Part shown: positions 1-6,206 of the stretch, one piece after another | Numbering within the stretch: position 1 is the first letter of the stretch | Layout of the letters: the number at the start of each line of letters is the position of its first letter | NCBI GenBank assembly: GCA_903929925.1 | Contig: CAIYWO010000285.1 | Span: forward strand, 1-7,208 | Length of the DNA stretch: 7,208 bases | Direction: 5' to 3' | Source: an uncultured beta proteobacterium | GTDB lineage: Bacteria > Pseudomonadota > Gammaproteobacteria > Burkholderiales > Burkholderiaceae_B | Notes under the pieces: model-generated | Told to the model about the DNA's origin: nothing | Databases searched by the model: none | The model's input: the letters and a program-made list of their open reading frames with translations, nothing else | Made by a program: the position numbers and the translations under genes

Positions 1-88
1 ACGCATCCAGAACCAGGATGAGCATACCCATCACCGTCAGGAAAATTTCCGGTGCGGCCAGGGCGAAATCGAATTGGGATTGCATCAT
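1..88 (-). CDS. nuoN: NADH:quinone oxidoreductase subunit N, 5' end only
   Basis: This is the start of NuoN, one of three antiporter-like proton-translocating membrane subunits of complex I. Only 29 codons are present and the gene runs off the left edge. The visible peptide begins MMQSQFDFALAAPEIFLTVM and continues into a hydrophobic segment (about residues 10-28) that ends LVLDA. The phrase 'APEIFL' followed by a first transmembrane helix is typical of the NuoN N-terminus. Two adjacent ATG codons (88-86 and 85-83) could each be the start, and no convincing Shine-Dalgarno sequence precedes either. The gene begins 8 bases after the nuoM stop, so its translation is probably coupled to nuoM (inference). 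The identification rests on the short peptide plus its position as the last gene in the conserved nuo order. The catalytic lysine and glutamate positions lie outside the window. Confidence 0.92.
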   Translation of the reverse strand, partial: MMQSQFDFALAAPEIFLTVMGMLILVLDA

Positions 89-96
89 GGCGAGGC

Positions 97-1599
97 TTAC
101 AGTTTTGAAATGGACACGTGTTGCAAGAGGGCCTCAACCGAAACGTGCATGACGTCGGTAAAGGGCTTGGGATGGACACCCATATAGATCACAGCAAGCG
201 CCATGACACCAAGAATCAGGAATTCGCGGTTGGACAAGTCCTGGAGGTCTCGAACGTGGTCATTGGCAATGTCACCAAACGCTACACGCTTGACCATCCA
301 CAGAGAGTACGACGCACCAAGAATCAGCGCCGTTGCGGCCAGCAGACCAATCCAGAAGTTGTATTCCACGGCGCCCATGATCACCATGAATTCGCCGACA
401 AAGCCGCTCGTCGCAGGCAAGCCTGCATTAGCCATCGAAAACAATACAAAGAACGTCACGAAGCGAGGCATGGTGTTGATCACACCACCGTAATCGGCAA
501 TCTGGCGGCTATGCATGCGGTCATACAGCACACCGATACACAAGAACATCGCTGCTGACACAAAGCCGTGCGATATCATTTGAACGATCGCGCCCTCGAC
601 ACCTGCGGTATTGAAGACAAAGAAACCCAAGGTCACGAAACCCATGTGTGCGACCGACGAGTAGGCCACGAGCTTCTTCATGTCATCTTGAACGACAGCA
701 ACCAAGCCGATGTAGATCACCGCAATCAGAGATAGCGCAATGATCAAGCCGGCCATACCGGTCGACGCATCTGGGGCGATCGGCAAGGACAAACGCAAGA
801 AACCATACGCACCAAGCTTGAGCATGATTGCCGCCAGCACGACCGAACCACCAGTCGGTGCCTCAACGTGCGCATCTGGCAACCAGGTGTGCACAGGCCA
901 CATTGGCACCTTGACCGCAAACGCAGCCAGAAAGGCAAAGAAGATAAACACCTGCGGCGTGTAATCCAGAGGCAAGGTATGCCAGGTCTGGATATCAAAC
1001 GAACCGCCTGACACGTTCCAAAGGTACAAGAACGCGACCAGGGTCAGCAGCGAACCCATCAGCGTGTAGAGAAAAAACTTAAACGCCGCATACACGCGAT
1101 TAGGACCACCCCAGACACCCACAATGATGTACATCGGGATCAGGGTTGCTTCGAAGAATATATAAAACAACAAGCCATCAAGCGCCACGAACACGCCAAT
1201 CATCAAGCCTGACAAAATCAGGAAAGCGGCCATGTATTGCGAAATGCGGGTCGTAATAACTTCCCAACCGGCCAATACAACAATGATCGTGATGAATGCG
1301 GTCAGCAACACAAACCACAACGAAATGCCGTCAACGCCCAAGTGATAGTTCACCGCAAACGCAGGAATCCACAACGCCTTCTCGACGAACTGCATGGCTG
1401 CAGAGGAGCTATCAAAGCCCGTATAGAGCGGGATCGTGACGAGGAAGCTAAGAATGGAGCCGATCAAAGACAGATTGCGTGTCAGCCCTGGGCGATCATC
1501 ACGCCCGACGGCCAACAGGATCAAACCACATACGATCGGTACGAAGATCGACAGTGTGAGCCAAGGAGTATTAAAAGAAGCCATCTCGCTCGCCATCAT
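97..1599 (-). CDS. nuoM: NADH:quinone oxidoreductase subunit M (proton channel)
   Basis: NuoM is an inner-membrane antiporter-like subunit of complex I, related to Mrp Na+/H+ antiporter subunits, and forms one proton channel in the membrane arm. The 500-residue product is close to the family length (about 500-510) and is hydrophobic throughout, consistent with 14 transmembrane helices. Visible key residues are E150 in the TM5 motif FFEATLIPMY, K230 in AVKVPMWPVHTWLPDAH, K261 in IMLKLGAYG, H318 in SSVAHMG, H344 in MISHGF, and E403 in the discontinuous-helix motif SGFVGEF. These match the functional Glu/Lys positions known in E. coli NuoM (E144, K234, K265, E407). The first ATG overlaps the nuoL stop (ATGA). 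ATG codons 1 (1599), 2 (1596) and 6 (1584) are all in frame and none has a strong ribosome site, so the true N-terminus may be up to five residues shorter. The gene ends with TAA, 8 bases before nuoN. Confidence 0.97.
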   Translation of the reverse strand: MMASEMASFNTPWLTLSIFVPIVCGLILLAVGRDDRPGLTRNLSLIGSILSFLVTIPLYTGFDSSSAAMQFVEKALWIPAFAVNYHLGVDGISLWFVLLTAFITIIVVLAGWEVITTRISQYMAAFLILSGLMIGVFVALDGLLFYIFFEATLIPMYIIVGVWGGPNRVYAAFKFFLYTLMGSLLTLVAFLYLWNVSGGSFDIQTWHTLPLDYTPQVFIFFAFLAAFAVKVPMWPVHTWLPDAHVEAPTGGSVVLAAIMLKLGAYGFLRLSLPIAPDASTGMAGLIIALSLIAVIYIGLVAVVQDDMKKLVAYSSVAHMGFVTLGFFVFNTAGVEGAIVQMISHGFVSAAMFLCIGVLYDRMHSRQIADYGGVINTMPRFVTFFVLFSMANAGLPATSGFVGEFMVIMGAVEYNFWIGLLAATALILGASYSLWMVKRVAFGDIANDHVRDLQDLSNREFLILGVMALAVIYMGVHPKPFTDVMHVSVEALLQHVSISKL

Positions 1600-3632
1600 T
1601 TGGAACCAAAGATTATGTAGGTGATCGCAGCCATTAAGCCGATGATCATCGCAAATGCATAGTGGTAGATATAGCCGGTTTGCAGGCGACGCGTAACTGC
1701 CGCGATTGCACCGATCACCTTTGCCGAACCGTTCACTAACAAGCCATCGATCAGGCCACGGTCACCCTGCTGCCACAAGCCCTTGCCCAGCATTCTTGCG
1801 CCACGCGCCAACACTTGCTCGTTAAACCAGTCGAAAAAGTATTTGTTCTCGAGGATGCAGTTCACACCCTTTAGGTGGTGCTGAATTGCTGCCGGCACTT
1901 TGGGATTGATCAAGTAGCAGTACCACGCGGTTACAGCACCAGCCACCACAAGCCAGAACGCCAACGTACCGAACGCATGCAAGGCATACGCAACCCAACC
2001 ATGCCAGTGCGAGGCCAGGTCAGCCATCGCGGGATGCTGTGCAGCCACCACAATCACGCCCTTGAAGTACGAGCCAAACAACAAGGCATCGGCCAACCAT
2101 GCTCCAACAAAAATCGAGGGCACAGCCAACAGCACGAGTGGCAAGGTTACGACCCAAGGTGACTCGTGGGGCAAGCCACCATGATGCCCATGGTGATCGT
2201 CATGTCCGTGGTCATCGTGGCCGTGGGCGTCGTGCCCATGCGCCGCGTGGCCACTCGTATCAAAACGTTCTTTGCCGTGGAACACCAAGAAGTACACACG
2301 GAATGAATAGAGCGAGGTGACAAAGACGCCGATCAAGGTTGCGTATTTTGCAAAGGACGCGCCCCAAACGTTTGCCGAAGCAGCAGCCTCGATGATGTGC
2401 TCTTTGGAGTAGAAACCCGAGAAGAACGGCGTTCCCACCAAAGCGAGCGTACCGATCAGGAAGGTGATCCAGGTAATCGGCATGTACTTACGCAGACCAC
2501 CCATGTTGCGGATATCCTGGTCGTGATGCATACCCATGATGACCGAGCCCGCGCCGAGGAACAGCAAGGCTTTAAAGAACGCATGCGTCATCAGGTGGAA
2601 GATTGCGACTGAGTACGCCGAAGCTCCCAGCGCAACGGTCATGTAGCCGAGCTGGGACAAGGTGGAGTAAGCCACGACACGCTTGATGTCATTTTGGATA
2701 ATGCCGAGAATACCCAAGAACAGTGCGCCGATCGCACCGATCACGATAATGAAAGACAACGCCGTGTCCGACAGCTCAAACAAGGGCGAGAAACGCGCCA
2801 CCATGAAGATACCGGCTGTGACCATCGTCGCTGCGTGGATCAGTGCGGAAATCGGGGTTGGGCCTTCCATCGAATCAGGCAGCCAGGCATGCAGCGGTAC
2901 CTGGGCCGACTTACCCATCGCACCAATGAACAAGCAAATGCAGGCAACGGTAATCAGCATCCAGTCTGTGCCGGGTAAGGTCAGCCCTGCCAGCTTGTCT
3001 GCCTGCTTGAATACCTCGCCGTAGTGCATCGTGCCGGCATAGGCGAACAACAAACCGATTCCAAGGACGAAACCAAAGTCACCTACACGGTTGACGAGAA
3101 AGGCCTTCATGTTGGCGAAGATGGCTGTTGGGCGTGTGTACCAGAAGCCAATCAACAAATAAGAGACCAAGCCCACCGCTTCCCAACCGAAGAACAACTG
3201 AACCATGTTGTTGGACATGACCAACATCAACATCGAGAATGTAAACAACGAAATGTAGGAGAAGAACCGCTGATAGCCTGGATCTTCAGCCATGTAACCA
3301 ATCGTGTAGATGTGCACCATCAAAGACACGGACGTCACGACCACCATCATCAGCGCCGACAACGGATCGATCAGAAAGCCAATTTCTAACTTGGCCTCGC
3401 CCAGCATCGACCAGGTGTAAATGGCGCCATCAAAACGATGGCCGTTAAGCACATCCAGCAGCACCAGGACAGATCCCACCGCTGACACCGCAACTAGCGC
3501 AATGGTAATGATGTGAGAAGTACGTCGACCGATTTGTCGCCCGAGAAAACCCGTGCCAAACAAACCAGCCAAGATCGCGCCTAACAAGGGGGCTAGAGCG
3601 ATAACTAAATAAAGTGAAGGTGAGCTATACAT
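1596..3632 (-). CDS. nuoL: NADH:quinone oxidoreductase subunit L (distal proton channel)
   Basis: NuoL is the largest antiporter-like subunit, at the far end of the complex I membrane arm, and carries the long lateral helix that runs along the arm. The product is 678 residues, somewhat longer than E. coli NuoL (613). Visible pumping residues include E151 in FFGWEAVGLVSYLL, D185 in NRVGDFGF, K241 in GKSAQVPLHAWLPDSMEGPTP, H266 in ALIHAATMVTAG, H350 and K354 in MTHAFFKALLFL, and K410 in SGFYSKEH. A polar histidine-rich stretch (residues about 462-489) sits between hydrophobic segments and accounts for some of the extra length. The C-terminal part (about 585-678) holds the amphipathic lateral-helix region and a last transmembrane helix ending IIFGSK. 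The ATG at 3632 is 17 bases after the nuoK stop, with a weak GGAA motif at 3647-3644. The TGA stop overlaps the nuoM start. Confidence 0.97.
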   Translation of the reverse strand: MYSSPSLYLVIALAPLLGAILAGLFGTGFLGRQIGRRTSHIITIALVAVSAVGSVLVLLDVLNGHRFDGAIYTWSMLGEAKLEIGFLIDPLSALMMVVVTSVSLMVHIYTIGYMAEDPGYQRFFSYISLFTFSMLMLVMSNNMVQLFFGWEAVGLVSYLLIGFWYTRPTAIFANMKAFLVNRVGDFGFVLGIGLLFAYAGTMHYGEVFKQADKLAGLTLPGTDWMLITVACICLFIGAMGKSAQVPLHAWLPDSMEGPTPISALIHAATMVTAGIFMVARFSPLFELSDTALSFIIVIGAIGALFLGILGIIQNDIKRVVAYSTLSQLGYMTVALGASAYSVAIFHLMTHAFFKALLFLGAGSVIMGMHHDQDIRNMGGLRKYMPITWITFLIGTLALVGTPFFSGFYSKEHIIEAAASANVWGASFAKYATLIGVFVTSLYSFRVYFLVFHGKERFDTSGHAAHGHDAHGHDDHGHDDHHGHHGGLPHESPWVVTLPLVLLAVPSIFVGAWLADALLFGSYFKGVIVVAAQHPAMADLASHWHGWVAYALHAFGTLAFWLVVAGAVTAWYCYLINPKVPAAIQHHLKGVNCILENKYFFDWFNEQVLARGARMLGKGLWQQGDRGLIDGLLVNGSAKVIGAIAAVTRRLQTGYIYHYAFAMIIGLMAAITYIIFGSK
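2196..2240 (-). repeat. 15-base tandem repeat, three degenerate copies, coding the NuoL His-rich loop
   Basis: Read on the minus strand, three consecutive 15-base units each encode His-Gly-His-Asp-(Ala/Asp): catgggcacgacgcc, cacggccacgatgac and cacggacatgacgat. They correspond to NuoL residues 465-479, and further histidines follow at 480, 481, 483, 484 and 489. Most differences between copies are synonymous third-position changes (cat/cac, ggg/ggc/gga, gac/gat), with one Ala/Asp change. The peptide pattern is therefore more regular than the DNA, which suggests an old repeat kept by selection or amino-acid bias rather than a recent expansion (inference). Confidence 0.8.
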
Positions 3633-3649
3633 ATTGTTCTGTGTTCCGA

Positions 3650-3961
3650 TCAGCCCTTGAGGCGGTCAAGTTCATCAACGTTGATCGTGCTGAGGTTACG
3701 GAACAGCAGCACCAGAATCGCCAAACCGATTGCCGCTTCAGCCGCAGCCACCGTCAAGATAAAGAAGACAAAGACCTGACCAGCCGCGTCACCCATCCAG
3801 GTCGAGAACGCGACGAAGTTCATATTGACAGCCAGCAGCATGAGCTCGACTGACATCAACAACACAATCAGATTGCGGCGATTCAAAAAAATCCCGAACA
3901 CACCGATCGCAAACAGGATTGCACCAAGCACTAGGAAGTGCGGCAGGGTCAGCGTCATCAT
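3650..3961 (-). CDS. nuoK: NADH:quinone oxidoreductase subunit K
   Basis: NuoK is a three-helix membrane subunit of complex I, homologous to MrpC and mitochondrial ND4L, and forms part of the central proton/charge-transfer path next to NuoJ and NuoN. The product is 103 residues from the first ATG (102 from the second) against about 100 in E. coli. Three hydrophobic segments are visible, at roughly residues 8-26, 30-52 and 64-87. The two essential membrane glutamates are present: E39 in LLMSVELMLLAVNMNF and E75 in VAAAEAAIGLAIL, matching E36 and E72 of E. coli NuoK. The first ATG overlaps the nuoJ stop as ATGA; the second forms TGATG with it. The second start gives MTLTLPHFLVLG, which resembles the N-terminus I remember for related Burkholderiales proteins, so codon 2 may be the real start. 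The ribosome site inside nuoJ would serve either start. Confidence 0.96.
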   Translation of the reverse strand: MMTLTLPHFLVLGAILFAIGVFGIFLNRRNLIVLLMSVELMLLAVNMNFVAFSTWMGDAAGQVFVFFILTVAAAEAAIGLAILVLLFRNLSTINVDELDRLKG

Positions 3962-4593
3962 GCTTGCTCTCCTGGGTTGGCATTCGCCGGTTTCGCATTC
4001 ACCGCTTCCTGACTGGGCAAATCAACCAGTCGAACGCGATCGGCAGCCCGCACACGCACTGCAGCGGCGGGATCGTTATATTTCACATCACGGCGCTTGC
4101 GCAGCGTCAACGAAATCGCCGCGATCATTCCGACCAACAACAGTACTGCGCCCACTTCAACCGCAAACGCGTACTCGGTATACATCGACTCGCCCAGTGC
4201 GCGCGCGTTGTTGTAGTCGTCGCCCATATCAGCGGCCGGTCCGACCTGTCCCCACGATGTCGCAAGAACAAACGACATCTCTGCAACCATGATCAGGCCA
4301 ACGAGCAAGCCCAAGGGGAGATAGGTCTTGATCCCAGCACGTAACTCTTCCATCTTGACATCCAGCATCATCACGACGAAGAGGAACAGCACCATCACTG
4401 CGCCCACATACACGAGCACCAGCAACAGCCCCAAGAATTCAGCCCCAAGTAGCATCCAGATCATCGCAGCATTTGCAAACGCAAGAATCAGGTGCAAGAC
4501 CGCGGTGACAGGGCTCGAAGCCGTGATCACACGAAACGCCGCCACGACTAAAACAATGGCTAGAACGTAGAACAGAACAGTAGTAAAGATCAT
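3958..4593 (-). CDS. nuoJ: NADH:quinone oxidoreductase subunit J
   Basis: NuoJ (ND6 homologue) is a five-helix membrane subunit that links the quinone-proximal module to the antiporter-like subunits. Its third helix, which switches conformation during turnover, is visible as the glycine-containing segment LVYVGAVMVLFLFVVMMLD at residues 60-78, including Y62. Other hydrophobic segments lie at about residues 4-23, 28-50, 91-112 and 141-163. The product is 211 residues, longer than E. coli NuoJ (184). Part of the difference is a charged and polar C-terminal tail (about residues 165-211) beginning RKRRDVKYNDP, which should face the cytoplasmic or periplasmic surface rather than the membrane. The ATG at 4593 lies 20 bases after the nuoI stop and has an AGGA motif at 4608-4605, 11 bases upstream. 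The TGA stop overlaps the nuoK start region. Confidence 0.96.
   Translation of the reverse strand: MIFTTVLFYVLAIVLVVAAFRVITASSPVTAVLHLILAFANAAMIWMLLGAEFLGLLLVLVYVGAVMVLFLFVVMMLDVKMEELRAGIKTYLPLGLLVGLIMVAEMSFVLATSWGQVGPAADMGDDYNNARALGESMYTEYAFAVEVGAVLLLVGMIAAISLTLRKRRDVKYNDPAAAVRVRAADRVRLVDLPSQEAVNAKPANANPGEQA
3968..3973 (-). promoter_or_regulatory. nuoK ribosome binding site inside nuoJ
   Basis: The minus strand reads AGGAGA here, the clearest Shine-Dalgarno match in the window. It lies in the last codons of nuoJ, 6 bases before the first nuoK ATG (3961) and 9 bases before the second (3958). Both spacings are acceptable, so it supports nuoK initiation without settling which ATG is used. Confidence 0.75.
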
Positions 4594-4604
4594 TTGGCTT
4601 CTAG

Positions 4605-4608
4605 TCCT
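4605..4608 (-). promoter_or_regulatory. nuoJ ribosome binding site
   Basis: The minus strand reads AGGA in the 20-base nuoI-nuoJ gap, 11 bases before the nuoJ ATG at 4593. The spacing is a little long but it is the only purine-rich anti-rRNA match there, and it supports the chosen start. Confidence 0.5.
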
Positions 4609-4613
4609 GACGA

Positions 4614-5102
4614 TCAGCGATAAGGCGCATCGATGGCGCGATTGCGAGCGATGTCGTTTTCATAACGATCGCCCACGGCCAACAACATGTCTTTGGTGAA
4701 ATACAAGTCGCCACGCTTCTCGCCGTGGTACTCATGAATATGGGTTTCAACAATCGAGTCAACCGGGCAGCTCTCTTCGCAGAAGCCACAGAAAATACAC
4801 TTGGTCAGATCAATGTCATAACGTGTTGTACGGCGCGAGCCGTCTTCGCGTTGGTCCGATTCAATGGTGATCGCCATGGCAGGGCAAACTGCTTCACATA
4901 ATTTGCACGCGATACAACGCTCTTCACCGTTGGGATAACGGCGCAACGCATGCAGGCCACGAAAACGTGGCGACATGGGTGTCTTTTCAAGCGGATACCG
5001 CAAGGTGATCTTGCGCTTGAAAAAATACTTGCCTGTGAGCTTCATGCCCTTGAGCAACTCAAGTAGCAAAAGGCTACCGAAAAAATCCTTGATCGCTTCC
5101 AT
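4614..5102 (-). CDS. nuoI: NADH:quinone oxidoreductase subunit I (2x[4Fe-4S] ferredoxin-like)
   Basis: NuoI is the peripheral-arm subunit of complex I that carries clusters N6a and N6b and passes electrons to N2 and quinone. The 162-residue product has an N-terminal amphipathic/hydrophobic stretch (about residues 5-30) that anchors it against NuoH, then two classic ferredoxin motifs. The first is CIACKLCEAVCP with C63, C66, C69 and C73; the second is CIFCGFCEESCP with C102, C105, C108 and C112. In this family three cysteines of one motif pair with the last cysteine of the other, and all eight are present. The C-terminal part, with HIHEYHGEKRGDLYFTK, is typical of proteobacterial NuoI. The ATG at 5102 is 30 bases after the nuoH stop with an AAGG motif 5 bases upstream. 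It ends with TGA, 20 bases before nuoJ. Confidence 0.98.
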   Translation of the reverse strand: MEAIKDFFGSLLLLELLKGMKLTGKYFFKRKITLRYPLEKTPMSPRFRGLHALRRYPNGEERCIACKLCEAVCPAMAITIESDQREDGSRRTTRYDIDLTKCIFCGFCEESCPVDSIVETHIHEYHGEKRGDLYFTKDMLLAVGDRYENDIARNRAIDAPYR

Positions 5103-5107
5103 AAACG

Positions 5108-5111
5108 CCTT
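5108..5111 (-). promoter_or_regulatory. nuoI ribosome binding site
   Basis: The minus strand reads AAGG, 5 bases before the nuoI ATG at 5102. It lies in the 30-base nuoH-nuoI gap, the longest non-coding stretch in the window. I see no hairpin or promoter-like element in that gap. Confidence 0.55.
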
Positions 5112-5132
5112 TTCTGCCTTCGACTCGCGGGG

Positions 5133-6206
5133 TTACTTCCAGATGTTCCAGGGCGTCTGCATCCAGACCGCCACAACCACCAGCCATACACCCGTGAGCG
5201 GGATAAAAATTTTCCAACCTAACCGCATAATCTGGTCATACCGGTACCGGGGGAACGAGGCACGGAACCAGATAAACAAAGACACCACAACAAAGGTCTT
5301 CAAGCCAAGCCACAGCCAACCAGGCACCCAGGTCAAGGGTGCGAACTCAACGGGAGCGGCCCAACCACCGAGGAACATGATCGATGCCATACACGACAAG
5401 AAGATCATGTTGGCGTATTCACCCAGGAAGAACAGCGCAAACGCCATCCCGGAATACTCGACCATGTGGCCCGCAACAATCTCGGACTCGCCTTCGACCA
5501 CGTCAAACGGATGGCGGTTTGTTTCCGCGACAGCCGAAATCACGTAAATCACGAACAGTGGCAGCAGCGGTAGCCAGTTCCACGACATGAAGTTCAAGCC
5601 CTTGTCAGCGAACCAACCGCGAGTTTGGACATTGACGATCTCGGTCATGTTCAGACTGCCGGACACCAACAGAACAGTCACCAGCACAAAACCGATCGCA
5701 AGTTCATAGGACAACATTTGTGCCGAGGCACGCATGGCCGCCAGAAACGCGTACTTAGAGTTCGAGGCCCAGCCAGCCACAATGACCCCGTACACACCGA
5801 TCGAGGTAATGGCCATCACGTACATCAGGCCAGCATTAACGTCGGCGAGCACCATCTCCGGACCGAACGGCACGACAGCCCAGGCTGCGAGTGCTGGCAT
5901 CAAGGTCACGACGGGAGCAAGAATGAACAGGATCTTATTTGCCTGACTAGGAACAACCACTTCTTTAGTCAACAGCTTAAAGACGTCTGCAAAGGGTTGT
6001 AACAACCCGCGGAAACCAACACGGTTTGGCCCTAGACGGATATGCATGAAACCAATCATCTTGCGTTCCCAGTAGGTCAGGTACGCCACGCAAAGAATAA
6101 TTGGTACTGCGATAACCAGAATCTTGACCAGAGTCCAGACGACCAACCAGGGGGTCTCGCCGATTAAGTTCGATCCATACGACTCAAGAACGTTCAGCCA
6201 TTCCAT
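5133..6206 (-). CDS. nuoH: NADH:quinone oxidoreductase subunit H
   Basis: NuoH (ND1 homologue) is the membrane subunit that contacts NuoB, NuoD and NuoI, forms the quinone entry chamber, and starts the charge relay into the membrane arm. The product is 357 residues, longer than E. coli NuoH (325) but, as I recall, normal for Burkholderiales. Hydrophobic segments consistent with eight helices are spread from about residue 22 to 350. Family signatures are clear: YWERKM (E47, R48, K49) followed by RLGPNRVGFRGLLQPFAD at about 57-74; E168 in SAQMLSYELA; the acidic quinone-chamber loop with ETNRHPFDVVEGESEI (E228, D235, E238, E240, E242) and VEYSGM (E250); and RASFPRYRYDQIMRLGWK near 315-332. The ATG at 6206 overlaps the nuoG stop by one base (TGATG), with a GGAG site 8 bases upstream. 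The stop is TAA at 5135-5133. Confidence 0.98.
   Translation of the reverse strand: MEWLNVLESYGSNLIGETPWLVVWTLVKILVIAVPIILCVAYLTYWERKMIGFMHIRLGPNRVGFRGLLQPFADVFKLLTKEVVVPSQANKILFILAPVVTLMPALAAWAVVPFGPEMVLADVNAGLMYVMAITSIGVYGVIVAGWASNSKYAFLAAMRASAQMLSYELAIGFVLVTVLLVSGSLNMTEIVNVQTRGWFADKGLNFMSWNWLPLLPLFVIYVISAVAETNRHPFDVVEGESEIVAGHMVEYSGMAFALFFLGEYANMIFLSCMASIMFLGGWAAPVEFAPLTWVPGWLWLGLKTFVVVSLFIWFRASFPRYRYDQIMRLGWKIFIPLTGVWLVVVAVWMQTPWNIWK

Noticed and set aside
118..558. A 146-codon plus-strand open frame antisense to nuoM, and similar ones at 3825-4292 and 3919-4344 antisense to nuoJ/nuoK.
   Set aside because: Their translations are rich in Arg, His and Gln with no domain pattern, as expected from reading hydrophobic-protein genes backwards. 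The minus-strand nuo genes fully explain these stretches.
3885..3891. A run of seven T (minus strand) in nuoK, reading T-TTT-TTG in frame, which looks like a -1 frameshift heptamer.
   Set aside because: It encodes the ordinary GIFLNR segment of NuoK. I saw no downstream stem-loop and no meaningful alternative-frame product, so slippage has no support.
5103..5132. The 30-base nuoH-nuoI gap as a possible terminator, promoter or small RNA site.
   Set aside because: It has no inverted repeat followed by a T-run and no convincing -10/-35 pair. It only holds the nuoI ribosome site.
4975..5547. A 190-codon open frame on the plus strand, antisense to nuoH and nuoI, the longest on that strand.
   Set aside because: It lies wholly opposite two strongly conserved genes and the short gap between them, shows no recognisable domain, and has no clear ribosome site. 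It is best explained as an antisense shadow of codon bias in the real genes.
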